From contig NZ_WJFC01000018.1 of assembly GCF_009725235.1 (NCBI RefSeq), positions 1 to 64,000 on the forward strand: a stretch of 64,000 bases of DNA, in the 5' to 3' direction. The notes below the pieces were generated by a model. The model did not search any database. It saw only the letters and a list, made by a program, of their open reading frames with translations, and had not been told where the DNA came from. This document shows, piece after piece, positions 52,928-62,024 of the stretch. The position numbers and the translations under genes are program-made. Source of the DNA: Scytonema sp. UIC 10036 (GTDB lineage: Bacteria > Cyanobacteriota > Cyanobacteriia > Cyanobacteriales > Nostocaceae). Every line of letters starts with the position of its first letter. The stretch's first letter is position 1.

Positions 52928-55900
52928 ATGTCACCAAACCTCGATCCTCCGCTTAAAATAGAACTTCGACTGCCATCTACTCATCCCGATTTACTGCAAG
53001 GGCTTGATATATGGCTGGACTTAGGTTTGATATCAGATGCTCAAGTTCGGCAGATTTGTCAGGAACACTTAGTCTGTCGTGTGGTATCGCAACCTCAGGC
53101 ATTACCGAAACTACAACCACCAGTCGCCCATAATAATGTAGGAAAGTTACGTGTAGCGTCTCTACCTGAAGCTAAACAACCACTCCCTCAAAAACCCAAT
53201 ATTCTTGCCCAAATGTTACAGTCACTGGGAGAAGAATTGAGCGTCCGTTGGCTGCTGTTTTTAGGGATGTTCTTAGTTGTATTGTCCTCTGGGGTACTTG
53301 CTGCTAGCCAATGGGATAAGTTTCCTTCCTCTGGGCAATATGGGGTTTTGCTTGCTTACACTTTAAGTTTTTGGGGAGTTAGCTTTTGGACTGGCAAACA
53401 ATCTAATTTAAGCTTGACGACTCGCGCTTTGCTGATTGTGACTCTTTTGTTGGTACCAGTAAACTTCTGGGCAATGGATAGTTTTCAACTATGGCAAAAT
53501 CCCCTGAACTGGATTGTCATTGCTATAGCCTCGACTGTCTTGACAGCTGTCACCGTCTTATCCAGTCACAATCGGGTATTTGAAACTAATAAGAAAATTT
53601 CAAAAGCAATTTTATTTAATATCTTAGGGCTGTCGTACTTGCACTGGGGTTGGCAATTATTGGGGTTTCCTATTGTAGCCGTATATTTTGCCACTATAGG
53701 AACAGCGATCGCGAGTATTTATCGCGCTCATTACCAGAAAAACTCCCCAAGCCAAGGGAGTCGCTTCTATGATGATAGCCCTGAAACAACTTCGCCTCCT
53801 GTTAAATCAGAAAGTGATGTTCTTTCTCCTTCCCCAAAGAAAGAAGCAAGTATCAATTTATATACATCCATCATTATTTATGCCTTAATCGTACTCTTGG
53901 GAAGGGCACTCTTCATTGCCAAAGTCGATATTCAGCAACTCGGATTAGCGCTAGGCATTTGTGGTTGGTTAGTGACTTGGTTACATCCCCCCCGCACCCC
54001 CGCACCCCTGCACCCCTCATCTCTCTTGGAACCCGTTGGCGGTATCTTATTATTACTGGGATGGTTGGTATCGGTGGGTTCACCATTTCCTTGGCAAGCA
54101 ACAGCAGTGAGTTTCTTGGGTTTGTGGTTTTTCAACCGTCGCTTGCAACGTGGTGGTGTCAGAGCAGATGTGGCAGCCATTTTCGTTATTGGACTGGAGA
54201 CGATTTGGTTGGGTTGGCGGTTAGTACCTGAAAATTTCCAGCAAAGTCTTGTGACTCTGGCAACTCAACTGGTAGGTTCCCGGAATGCTCCTTGGGAATT
54301 ATTGAGTGTTGCGTTATTTCCCTATGTCATTGTTATGTTGCTATTGGCACGTAGATTTTACCGTGCCAAAAAGGTGAAATTGGCTCATTTTGCGGAACTG
54401 CTAGCATTGCTATTTGGGATTCTACTGACTGTGGTTAGTTTGGCAAATCCTACATTGCGTTCTGTCAATTTAGTTTTATCCACAATAACTTTATGGAAAG
54501 TTAGTCAAAGACATCCTCGTACAAGAGATTATTTGGTGTACATGACTCAGGTGGCTCTTGTACTGACGATTTGCTCGATAGTCGATCGCATATTGCCCGG
54601 TTTAACTCAGGAAGTCTGGGCAAGTCTTTTGTTAGTTATTGCGATCGCAGAGTGGTTATTGAGTCCGGGGGATAACATTTGGCGGCGCAGTGCTTGGCAC
54701 ATGGGTATTGGGTTAGCAGTGCTCAGCTACATTCTATTTTGGGGAAATGCAAATCTAGCCTGGATTGGTTCTGGTAATGGCAGTGAAAAGTGGAGTCTTA
54801 TTTGGCTGGCGACTCCAATGACATTGACAAGCCTTGCAAGTTGGGGGTATAAAACGAACATCCGGGTTGCATGGCGTTCCACTTCTAATATTTGGTTGAG
54901 TATTGGTGCTTTAGGGCTTGTTCAGTTACTCACTTTGCCTATAGCTGGGGGTCGGTTAATTGGTTTGGCTGTTGCCACTGGTTTGATGTTTGTCAATACC
55001 TATTATTTGCGACAAGTCCCATGGGCGGTAATGACTGTAGGGTATGGGTTGAGTGCGATCGCAGCCTTCTTATGGGAAGGTGTACCTGGTTTTCCAAGAC
55101 TATCATCTCAAGGTGGGTTCTTGGTAGGGGCAGCGATTCTTACTATCCTGTGGATATTGCGGAGTTTGTTTAGTAATAAAGATACAGAAAATCAGAGAAA
55201 TACAGAGAATGAAGAAGCCTCCGTGGCTGCTTCAACCTTGCCACAAATTTACGCGCTCGCATTTGATGGGTGGGCGATTGTGCTGTGCAGTGCTGAGTTA
55301 TTGTTATTGAGTACTCACTCCCTGTTAGTCTACCAAAACCTCGTTGAGCCAGGATTTTTGTATTTAATTTCCAGTGCGATCGCGTTATCAGCAATTGTAT
55401 ATCGCACTTGGCGGCAACCTAATGATTGGGGATTTTATGGCATTGGTTGGTGTTTGGAATTATTCATTGCCGAGTTACTTGGTTTTGGCGAACATTCTCT
55501 TATCCAGATTGCAATCGCCAATGTTGCCTTGGGTTTGATGACTCAACTTTTAGGGGAGTTTTGGCAAAGGCGACACCAAGTTGCAAAACTACCAAACCGT
55601 TGGCATATTTTGCCTTTAGTCTATGGGATTTTTGGTGTGCTGCTGCGATCGCAAACCTTGACTAACTGGACTGGTTTATCATCCTTTGCTGTGGCTTTGA
55701 TTGCTATTGGTGTGGGGAGACGCCACCAAAAATACAAACCATTGGTTTACTTGGGGCTTATTGGAGTTTCGGTTTCAGCATACGAACTTTTGTTATACCA
55801 ACTCTTACAAGCATCGTCCGGAGCCTATGGGGATGGTTTCATTGCCATGTCTGTTCTGGGGACTGGTATTATGTACACCTATCGCGTTCTTTCACCTTGG

Positions 55901-56926
55901 CTGTTGAATTACTTGCGTTTAACAAGTCAAGAACTCGATGTTGTGGCTCACATTCACTGGTTTGTTAGCAGTAGTTTGTTAGTTGCTGCTTGCTTTAGCA
56001 CTGTAGAAGCCAAGACTCTCGGTTTGGGAACGGGGTTATTTTTAATCCGTTATGCCATTTTTCAAGGTAGAACTCAGTCGGAAAGTACTGACAGAAAAGC
56101 AATCCCTTTATCCTCCATCTGGGTTTATCTCGGTTTAGTCCAAATTGCTTGTCTGAGGGCTTTTTTACCAGAAACTCCAATAATAGAATTGCTAGAGAAA
56201 CAGTTGCTGCCATGGCAAGGTGCGATCGCATCCGTCATTGCTTACTTTATATACATTTTGCCTTGGGAAACTTGGGGGTGGGAGCAAACTCCTTGGCGTA
56301 GATCGGCATACTTCCTACCACTGATATTTTTATGGCAAACTAGAGTAGAAGTTTTCCCGATAAGTTTAATCGTTGCTGCAAGTTTTTATGCCATTGTTGC
56401 CAAAACGGGTAATAAGTTCCGCTTGACATACATCAGTTTAGTTTTAGGAAATTGGGCATTGTTCCGTTGGTTTTTAGCCCTGAATTTCACTGGTGCTTTG
56501 TGGTATGTTACACCTATTGGTTTATCACTGCTGTACATAGCTCAATTTGACCCCAGTTTAAAATTACCAAGCAAGAAATCTTCCCGTCATTTTCTGAGGC
56601 TTCTGGGTTGCGGTATCATTTGTGGTTGGGCAGTTGTTTTTGAGCGGAATGCGCCATTCATACCTGGAATTTTCAGTCTCATTGCTATCTTTGCAGGATT
56701 GGCATTGCGCGTTAGAGCTTTTCTTTATGTTGGAGTGACTGCCTTTTTTATCACAAGCTTCTATCAACTCGTGCTGTTGAGTTTGCAATATTCATTCTTC
56801 AAATGGGTTGTTGGCTTGCTTGTTGGAATTGCACTCCTAACCATTGCTGCTAATTTTGAAACTCGTCGCGAACAACTAAATTCTTTACTTCGCAATGCTA
56901 GCGAGCAATTACAAGCATGGGAATGA
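52928..56926 (+). CDS. Large multi-pass membrane protein (DUF2157-type)
   Basis: About 1333 aa from ATG 52928 (GTG 52919 also in frame). The N-terminal 100 residues are soluble, with LDIWLDLGLISDAQVRQICQEHLVC, a DUF2157-like start. The rest has roughly 30 hydrophobic helices without obvious catalytic motifs. A proline-rich piece (HPPRTPAPLHPS, near residue 350) comes from a CCCCGCA tandem DNA repeat (53987-54018). Family proteins are widely kept in cyanobacteria and of unknown function. Confidence 0.8.
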   Translation: MSPNLDPPLKIELRLPSTHPDLLQGLDIWLDLGLISDAQVRQICQEHLVCRVVSQPQALPKLQPPVAHNNVGKLRVASLPEAKQPLPQKPNILAQMLQSLGEELSVRWLLFLGMFLVVLSSGVLAASQWDKFPSSGQYGVLLAYTLSFWGVSFWTGKQSNLSLTTRALLIVTLLLVPVNFWAMDSFQLWQNPLNWIVIAIASTVLTAVTVLSSHNRVFETNKKISKAILFNILGLSYLHWGWQLLGFPIVAVYFATIGTAIASIYRAHYQKNSPSQGSRFYDDSPETTSPPVKSESDVLSPSPKKEASINLYTSIIIYALIVLLGRALFIAKVDIQQLGLALGICGWLVTWLHPPRTPAPLHPSSLLEPVGGILLLLGWLVSVGSPFPWQATAVSFLGLWFFNRRLQRGGVRADVAAIFVIGLETIWLGWRLVPENFQQSLVTLATQLVGSRNAPWELLSVALFPYVIVMLLLARRFYRAKKVKLAHFAELLALLFGILLTVVSLANPTLRSVNLVLSTITLWKVSQRHPRTRDYLVYMTQVALVLTICSIVDRILPGLTQEVWASLLLVIAIAEWLLSPGDNIWRRSAWHMGIGLAVLSYILFWGNANLAWIGSGNGSEKWSLIWLATPMTLTSLASWGYKTNIRVAWRSTSNIWLSIGALGLVQLLTLPIAGGRLIGLAVATGLMFVNTYYLRQVPWAVMTVGYGLSAIAAFLWEGVPGFPRLSSQGGFLVGAAILTILWILRSLFSNKDTENQRNTENEEASVAASTLPQIYALAFDGWAIVLCSAELLLLSTHSLLVYQNLVEPGFLYLISSAIALSAIVYRTWRQPNDWGFYGIGWCLELFIAELLGFGEHSLIQIAIANVALGLMTQLLGEFWQRRHQVAKLPNRWHILPLVYGIFGVLLRSQTLTNWTGLSSFAVALIAIGVGRRHQKYKPLVYLGLIGVSVSAYELLLYQLLQASSGAYGDGFIAMSVLGTGIMYTYRVLSPWLLNYLRLTSQELDVVAHIHWFVSSSLLVAACFSTVEAKTLGLGTGLFLIRYAIFQGRTQSESTDRKAIPLSSIWVYLGLVQIACLRAFLPETPIIELLEKQLLPWQGAIASVIAYFIYILPWETWGWEQTPWRRSAYFLPLIFLWQTRVEVFPISLIVAASFYAIVAKTGNKFRLTYISLVLGNWALFRWFLALNFTGALWYVTPIGLSLLYIAQFDPSLKLPSKKSSRHFLRLLGCGIICGWAVVFERNAPFIPGIFSLIAIFAGLALRVRAFLYVGVTAFFITSFYQLVLLSLQYSFFKWVVGLLVGIALLTIAANFETRREQLNSLLRNASEQLQAWE

Positions 56927-56971
56927 TATCACTGTGTGGGTCAAGGTGAATAAAAACTTCAAGAAATCAAT

Positions 56972-57065
56972 TGCTCTCTCTCCTCTTACCTCTGTGCTCT
57001 CTGCGTACTCTGCGGTTCAAAAGTCATTTATTTAACCGCAGAGGCGCAGAGAGCGCAGAGAGCGA
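56972..57065. repeat. GCAGAGG-type inverted repeat
   Basis: CTCTGTGCTCTCTGCG...CTCTGCGGTTC and, after AAAAGTCATTTATTTA, ACCGCAGAGGCGCAGAG. Copy of the one at 52716-52810. Confidence 0.75.
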
Positions 57066-57202
57066 AGATGAGGAATTGTCACCTGAATCAAAATTTTCTG
57101 AGCCACCTTAACAGGGCTAGGTTGCTACTGTCCACCTCTAAAGACTTTTGGCGATCGTTCACATTGTTAACTCTATATCAATATATGTTTTACAGGGAAA
57201 AT

Positions 57203-58006
57203 CTAGATGGCATCTGGATCTTCTCCTAACTCCCGCAATCGTGCTGCTAGGCGTTCGGCTCGTTGCTGCTCTTGCTCGGCTCGTTGCTGCTCTTGCTCGG
57301 CTCGTTGTCGCTCTTGCTCGGCTCGTTGCTGCTCTTGCTCCGCTATTTCTTCTGGTAGCAAGATTAAGTTCTTTTGTTGGTCAAACAACCGCAACCAGTG
57401 ACACGTACCTTGCGCGGGTTCGCGACGGATCTGCCCTTCCCATGTCCCCAACCATAGCTGTAAAGTTTCGCACCACAGCCAACCTGACTCATTAGTCTCT
57501 AGTGGTTGATAACGCTGCTTGTTGTCTAATTGCCAACCTTTTAGGGATTGGGAGTCAAACGGATCGAAGATGAAGTAGTTTGCTGTGTGGAATGTACGCT
57601 CATACAAGTGCTTCTTTTCCTCACGGTCTACGTGTGCTGTGCTAGGTGAGAGCAACTCAATAATCACATCGGGATAGCGCCCCTCTTCCTCCCATACTAC
57701 CCAACCTTGGCGATCGCGCTTCCCATCTACATCCAGCACCACGAAAACATCCGGTCCTCGAAAATCGCGATTCAATACCTGCAAGCTGCTGTAGTAGACG
57801 AACATATTGCCACCTACAAAAAAATTCTCGCGGGATGCGAGAGCCGCCTGCGCTGATTCAATCAAAACATTTATAGCAATCCTGTGGCGGTTACTTTCCA
57901 ATGGTTCTCCATCATCAAATATCAAATTTGTCGGTGGTGTTGGCACTTCATATGGCTCAACCTGGGGCCATTTTGTCTCCGGTTTAGTTGTGGTATCTGG
58001 GGACAT
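57203..58006 (-). CDS. Uma2-family putative nuclease with RAEQEQQ coiled coil
   Basis: 267 aa. Uma2 (DUF820) core with the PD-(D/E)XK-like pattern: DFRGPDVFVVLDVDG, GRYPDVIIELLSPSTA (Asp...Glu) and ERTFHTANYFIFDP. After LLPEEIAEQ the tail is four to five QQRAEQE heptads, coded by a near-perfect 21-nt tandem DNA repeat (57255-57345), ending RLAARLRELGEDPDAI. Second Uma2 gene with a coiled coil in this window; see 21628. Confidence 0.88.
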   Translation of the reverse strand: MSPDTTTKPETKWPQVEPYEVPTPPTNLIFDDGEPLESNRHRIAINVLIESAQAALASRENFFVGGNMFVYYSSLQVLNRDFRGPDVFVVLDVDGKRDRQGWVVWEEEGRYPDVIIELLSPSTAHVDREEKKHLYERTFHTANYFIFDPFDSQSLKGWQLDNKQRYQPLETNESGWLWCETLQLWLGTWEGQIRREPAQGTCHWLRLFDQQKNLILLPEEIAEQEQQRAEQERQRAEQEQQRAEQEQQRAERLAARLRELGEDPDAI

Positions 58007-58320
58007 AGCCTTTTCTAGTATGGTTACGCGAGTGGAATGTTTGGCTTAGCTGAACTGGGAACACAGCCCACTAGCCAATTTATGTTTTCAGTTTAGCTTC
58101 TCGTATCATAATATAAAAAAGCTTGTGGAATTAGAGTTTAACCAATGCCCTTACTATTTCCAAAGCGAGCGCTTTATATACCGAAAACGGTTTAGAACTA
58201 GACTTTCCAACAATTATCAACAGTCGTAGGGGCGCAAGGCAATGCGCCCCTACAAATGCTGTGAACCTATTCTGAAAAAAAACAGTTCTTAAGCGTTTAC
58301 AGTATATCTTTGAGATGGTA

Positions 58321-58761
58321 TTAGCTTTGTGGCACTTCATTAACATAGGAAGGTTTTGCTTGTCCAAGTTGATTAAGTAGCTTTTTGTCAGCAGTCCAAT
58401 ACTCGCCGTTAGCTCCGACTATTTCAGTACAAGCTAAAAATGCTGCATCGTATAAAGTCAGCATTTGATATTGTTCAGCTAATCTCCATGCTCGATGGCG
58501 AAGGATTTTGCTATCAAGATACTCAATAGGCAATTCACAAAATGCAGCAAAAAGTTCACTTGCTTGTTCAGGGTTAATTAGCTTAGCTCTAACCTTTTTT
58601 CGCAATACAGAACCGACTTCTGCCCATGTAAAGTAGGGTACAACTATTCTTGTACTGCCTTCAATCGCCTCAACAACAAGAGCCATGGCTAAAGGTTCGT
58701 ATTCTGCACTGACCAAATATTTAATGAATACACTCGTATCTAAGCATAAGATTCTAGACAT
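58321..58761 (-). CDS. PIN-domain (VapC-type) toxin
   Basis: 146 aa PIN nuclease: MSRILCLDTSVFIKYL (Asp8), FTWAEVGSVL (Glu), LTLYDAAFLACTE (Asp pair), YWTADKKLLNQL (Asp). All four acids are in place, so ribonuclease activity is expected. It overlaps the antitoxin upstream by 8 nt. Region 58007-58320 contains no gene. Confidence 0.85.
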   Translation of the reverse strand: MSRILCLDTSVFIKYLVSAEYEPLAMALVVEAIEGSTRIVVPYFTWAEVGSVLRKKVRAKLINPEQASELFAAFCELPIEYLDSKILRHRAWRLAEQYQMLTLYDAAFLACTEIVGANGEYWTADKKLLNQLGQAKPSYVNEVPQS

Positions 58762-59065
58762 CTCGCTCTTCGCCTTCCCTAAGCTGATGAATTAATTCAG
58801 TGGCATCTGGCTGTTGCGGAATTTGTTTGCTGATAGCAAGAATCTTTTCGTGAGCCGCTAATCCTTTACGACGTCGCACTTCTCTTTCTAGTGCTAAAAC
58901 AACTAAGTCATTGAGCGATTCTGCATCGTTTTTAACAGTCTTAGCATTATCTAAAAGTTCTGCTGGAAAGCGTACTGTTATTCGTGAATCTATTTTGTTA
59001 TACCACTCAATAACACCATATAATAGCACCAAATATTGGTGTGCGCCACCATGATGCACAAACAA
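58754..59065 (-). CDS. Ribbon-helix-helix (VapB-type) antitoxin
   Basis: Up to 103 aa. RHH-like core KIDSRITVRFPAELLDNAKTVKNDAESLNDLVVLALEREVRRR, then a helix ending LIHQLREGEERDV that should cover the PIN toxin. The start is uncertain: codons before KIDSR (residue 24) are not family-like, so the true protein is probably about 80 aa. Overlaps vapC-like gene by 8 nt. Confidence 0.7.
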   Translation of the reverse strand: MFVHHGGAHQYLVLLYGVIEWYNKIDSRITVRFPAELLDNAKTVKNDAESLNDLVVLALEREVRRRKGLAAHEKILAISKQIPQQPDATELIHQLREGEERDV

Positions 59066-59261
59066 CCCATTTCTTCAATGTCTTTGATACAGTCGCTTCA
59101 TTTCACGATATTTCAAGCCCAACAATCCAAGAGTCATCAGCAATCACCCAATGGCCAACTTTAATATCCTCAATGCTCTTTATACCAAATGTTGTATTTA
59201 GTACAAAATACCTAATGATGATGGTTTAATATGCACTTTGGTTGAGTTGCATTCCGTTAGG

Positions 59262-59777
59262 TTAACAGTCGCAATTCCATATTTTCGGAAGATTGGTATT
59301 GCAGACTGCACATAAGAATAAATCATCTTTGACTATGTTTAATTGACAGCATACGGGACAGCGACGAAAAATAAACTCAGTGGTAAAATTACCAGGATGA
59401 GGAAGTGGAATTTGTTCAAGTGCCTTTTCAACTTGAGACCATGATTCTGGTTCTGGACAATATCCTGTTGATTGGTTTGTAATTTCAACTACTTCAAAAT
59501 TCTGTTTATTGTAGGCAAAAAATATCTCTCCAGCTGACAGTACAGATTTACCACCAGCACAAGCTATATGCTCAGAGTGGCGGTCTGCAACACGAATATA
59601 GCCTTCAGAATCAACTACGAAAGTGGCTGCAATCAGCCCCCAAGTGTTTGGCTTCTGCATAGTTTGATTTATCCAGCTTTTTAAAGCATCTACTGATTTA
59701 ATGCGAATTCCAACTGGATAAGCAGCAACAGAAAGCCGGATATCATCAGGACCTATATATTCATATAATCTTGCCAT
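59262..59777 (-). CDS. Hypothetical protein with C-terminal zinc ribbon
   Basis: 171 aa from ATG 59777 (GAGAGG ribosome site; the reading to 59849 is less likely). Three parts: DDIRLSVAAYPVGIRIKSVDALKSWINQ, a beta-rich VVDSEGYIRVADRHSEHIACAGG with a conserved-looking EITNQSTGYCPEPESW, and FRRCPVCCQLNIVKDDLFLCAVCNTNLP with two CXXC pairs for zinc. I have no family name. It lies alone; the 22-bp inverted repeat region follows. Confidence 0.6.
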   Translation of the reverse strand: MARLYEYIGPDDIRLSVAAYPVGIRIKSVDALKSWINQTMQKPNTWGLIAATFVVDSEGYIRVADRHSEHIACAGGKSVLSAGEIFFAYNKQNFEVVEITNQSTGYCPEPESWSQVEKALEQIPLPHPGNFTTEFIFRRCPVCCQLNIVKDDLFLCAVCNTNLPKIWNCDC

Positions 59778-60498
59778 TTTCAAACCTCTCAAGACAATAC
59801 TAATTAAAAAAGGTTGATGTTTCGCCATGTATATACATGGCTTACACATTGAAATTTAAAAACTTTTTGTCTTAACCCAGTTTTTAGTTCGGTAGGTAAT
59901 TGTCAGTGTGACGATAATATTGCTATGAATGGAACTATAACCCTGCCGCTTAAAAGCCTGCAATGCTTATTCTTCGGTAACACGGTCACATCCTTTTTTT
60001 GATGCATTGTCATCAAAATCTTGCAGAAAACCAACAATGGAATTATAAGCTTGCCAAAATAGTTAAGTTAAGTAAAATGTCTGGGGTGTTTTTGTATCAA
60101 TGGATAGCATTAATACAGTTGAGAATTTATGGATTTAATTTCATACAAAGTTCCCAAAAAATAACGTAATTACGTGCTAAAAAATAGAAGTATAACTTTG
60201 CCAAACGCAATTGGAAGCACAAGCGTGCGAAAACGGCAATATTATCGTCACACTGACAGTAATCTCTCTGCAAGCCGAGTGATTTATAATTGCAAGCCGC
60301 TACAACTATTTAACAATTCCCCAAAAGTTGGCTGCATCGCTCCAATACCCTTTGCTCAATATCAGGTAAGATTGCCTGAAGATAGTTATGTTCTTTCCCC
60401 ACATACGGAATTAATTTGAAATTGGCTTCGAGTTCTTGCAAGAACTCTGTCATCATTTTAGAGCGTCGAATATCTAAAACATACCAACCGAAGTTAAT
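59778..60498. other. Gap with a 22-bp inverted repeat; no gene
   Basis: 59902-59923 and 60236-60257 are exact inverted copies (GTCAGTGTGACGATAATATTGC). About 310 nt lie between. A frame at 60174-60419 has no recognisable motif. Confidence 0.55.
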
Positions 60499-60651
60499 GA
60501 ACCCGATCGCCTACTCTATTTGGCGGTGCCACTCGAAACTTATAAAACTTTCTTTCAAAGTCGCTTTGCTCAGTTGGCGATCGAGCGCCATCAACTTAAA
60601 CTCATTGTTTACGAACCAGTTACTGAGGAGATTGTCCAATGGATAAGTTAG
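60499..60651 (+). pseudogene. xisH: XisH, 5'-truncated
   Basis: The frame EPDRLLYLAVPLETYKTFFQSRFAQLAIERHQLKLIVYEPVTEEIVQWIS* is the last third of XisH (about 140 aa when complete; PD-(D/E)XK-like). The start of the gene is missing. It overlaps xisI by 13 nt, as intact pairs do. XisH and XisI control excision of the fdxN element in Anabaena; paralogues occur widely in cyanobacteria. Confidence 0.75.
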
Positions 60652-60974
60652 AGCGTTATCGCTCCTGCATTCAAACACTGTTAGAAAAGCACAGTCAATC
60701 TAAATCTCAAAATAAAGACGTAGAAAACGAATTATTTTTTGACTCCATCCGGGATCATTACCAACTTATGCGAGTCGGTTGGAAAGGATTGGAGCGAGTT
60801 TACTACACCGTACTACACTTTGATATCAAAGATGGAAAAATTTGGCTTCAGCATAATGCGACTGACATTGATGTTGGTGAAGAATTGCTTGAAATGGGCA
60901 TTGCCAAAGAAGACATTGTACTTGGGTTACATCCTCCTTACAAACGTCCCTACACAGGCTATGGCGTTGCTTAA
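60639..60974 (+). CDS. xisI: XisI-family protein
   Basis: 111 aa. MDKLERYRSCIQTLLEKHSQ start, YQLMRVGWKGLERVYYTVLHFDIKDGKIWLQHNATDIDVGEELLEMGI core, and GLHPPYKRPYTGYGVA end are all typical XisI. Full length. It lacks an intact XisH partner because the upstream gene is truncated. Role beyond excision control is unknown. Confidence 0.9.
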   Translation: MDKLERYRSCIQTLLEKHSQSKSQNKDVENELFFDSIRDHYQLMRVGWKGLERVYYTVLHFDIKDGKIWLQHNATDIDVGEELLEMGIAKEDIVLGLHPPYKRPYTGYGVA

Positions 60975-61134
60975 AAGGATTATAACCGTGTTGCAAGTGA
61001 GTTACGGGCGATCGCATTCAAGCGTATAAGTTGCTCTGCACGTCTGTGTAACCAGCGATGCATCGTACCAGAGCAAGCCCATTTTCGTAAAAACAGCACG
61101 CCTCTCTTTACCCTTAAATTATCTGAACCCGCAA

Positions 61135-61629
61135 TTAGTCTATTTCTCCGACATCCCGTAGCACTGCATCAACGACGCTAGATCGGATATAAATTCCATT
61201 AGTGCGTAGCTGCTCAATGTATACTTTAATCTCAACAATCAAACCCGCTTTTTTCGCTTTACGCAAAATGCCAAGAGTACCTATCCGGCGAATTCCCAAG
61301 CGTTCTGCAACCCGTCGTGCTTGAGCATCATCCAAAAGTACCGTGCTATTTGGAGTTGACTGAGCTAAGGCAATAGCTTCAGCTTCTCCACGATCGACTA
61401 GGATTGATAATGGTTATAGTACCAAGGCTTCAGGGGTTTGAATTTCTAACCAAGTTAATTGACTGACTGCTTGTGCGCCAGGTAAACCTACACCTTGGAC
61501 TGTTACTTCATCCCACACGGTTGGGGGAAGTAATATTCGCTGATACAGTTGGGGTAGAAGCTCCAGTTGCCCGATAATTGATAAGGAGATAAGGGGGCTA
61601 CTATCGGCAACAATGACAGAGTTAATCAT
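61135..61629 (-). pseudogene. DUF3368 PIN-like toxin with in-frame TAA
   Basis: Start MINSVIVADSSPLISLSIIGQLELL (ATG 61629), normal to WLEIQTPEALVL, then TAA (61414), where CAA (Gln) fits, and the same frame continues PLSILVDRGEAEAIALAQSTP ... LLDDAQARRVAERLGIRRIGTLGIL ... DVGEID* at 61135. This is a full DUF3368 PIN-like toxin interrupted by one stop. It overlaps the UPF0175 antitoxin by 8 nt. Confidence 0.8.
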
Positions 61630-61873
61630 CGCGCAATTCCTCGGCGATTTGGTCATCATCTAGGTTGATAACCGGGATATGCAAACGCCCTAGTTCGTAC
61701 ATAAACTGAGGTTTGTTCATACTGCAAAAGGCGGCGGCTTTACCAAGCGATAGTCGGCGTAGCTCAAATAGTTTGACTGCGAGCAAAAATGTGAGTTCTG
61801 CTTCTAATGCTTGGGGTGATTTGCCGGAGGTAATGAGTAAGTCATCGGGATAATGAAGGGATAAAATATGCAT
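61622..61873 (-). CDS. UPF0175 antitoxin
   Basis: 83 aa. YPDDLLITSGKSPQALEAELTFLLAVKLFELRRLSLGKAAAFCSMNKPQFMYELGRLHIPVINLDDDQI is the whole UPF0175 HTH-like fold. These proteins pair with DUF3368 toxins and repress the operon. Intact, while its toxin partner has an in-frame stop. Between this and sbcC there is only about 150 nt of non-coding sequence. Confidence 0.88.
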   Translation of the reverse strand: MHILSLHYPDDLLITSGKSPQALEAELTFLLAVKLFELRRLSLGKAAAFCSMNKPQFMYELGRLHIPVINLDDDQIAEELRDD

Positions 61874-62024
61874 GGTTCGCCTCTAGTGTTCCTGGTTCCT
61901 CATTCTTTCTTGATTATGGCTTACACCAGTCCAAGCAGGATAGCGATCACCTAATTTACACAACCATAGCCGTTCTCCTTCCACTCTTGGGCTAACAAAC
62001 TGAAGAGTAACTGGTTATGCAACA

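Noticed and set aside
60174..60419. 81-codon reading frame before xisH
   Set aside because: Low-complexity mix without domain; partly covers the 22-bp inverted repeat.
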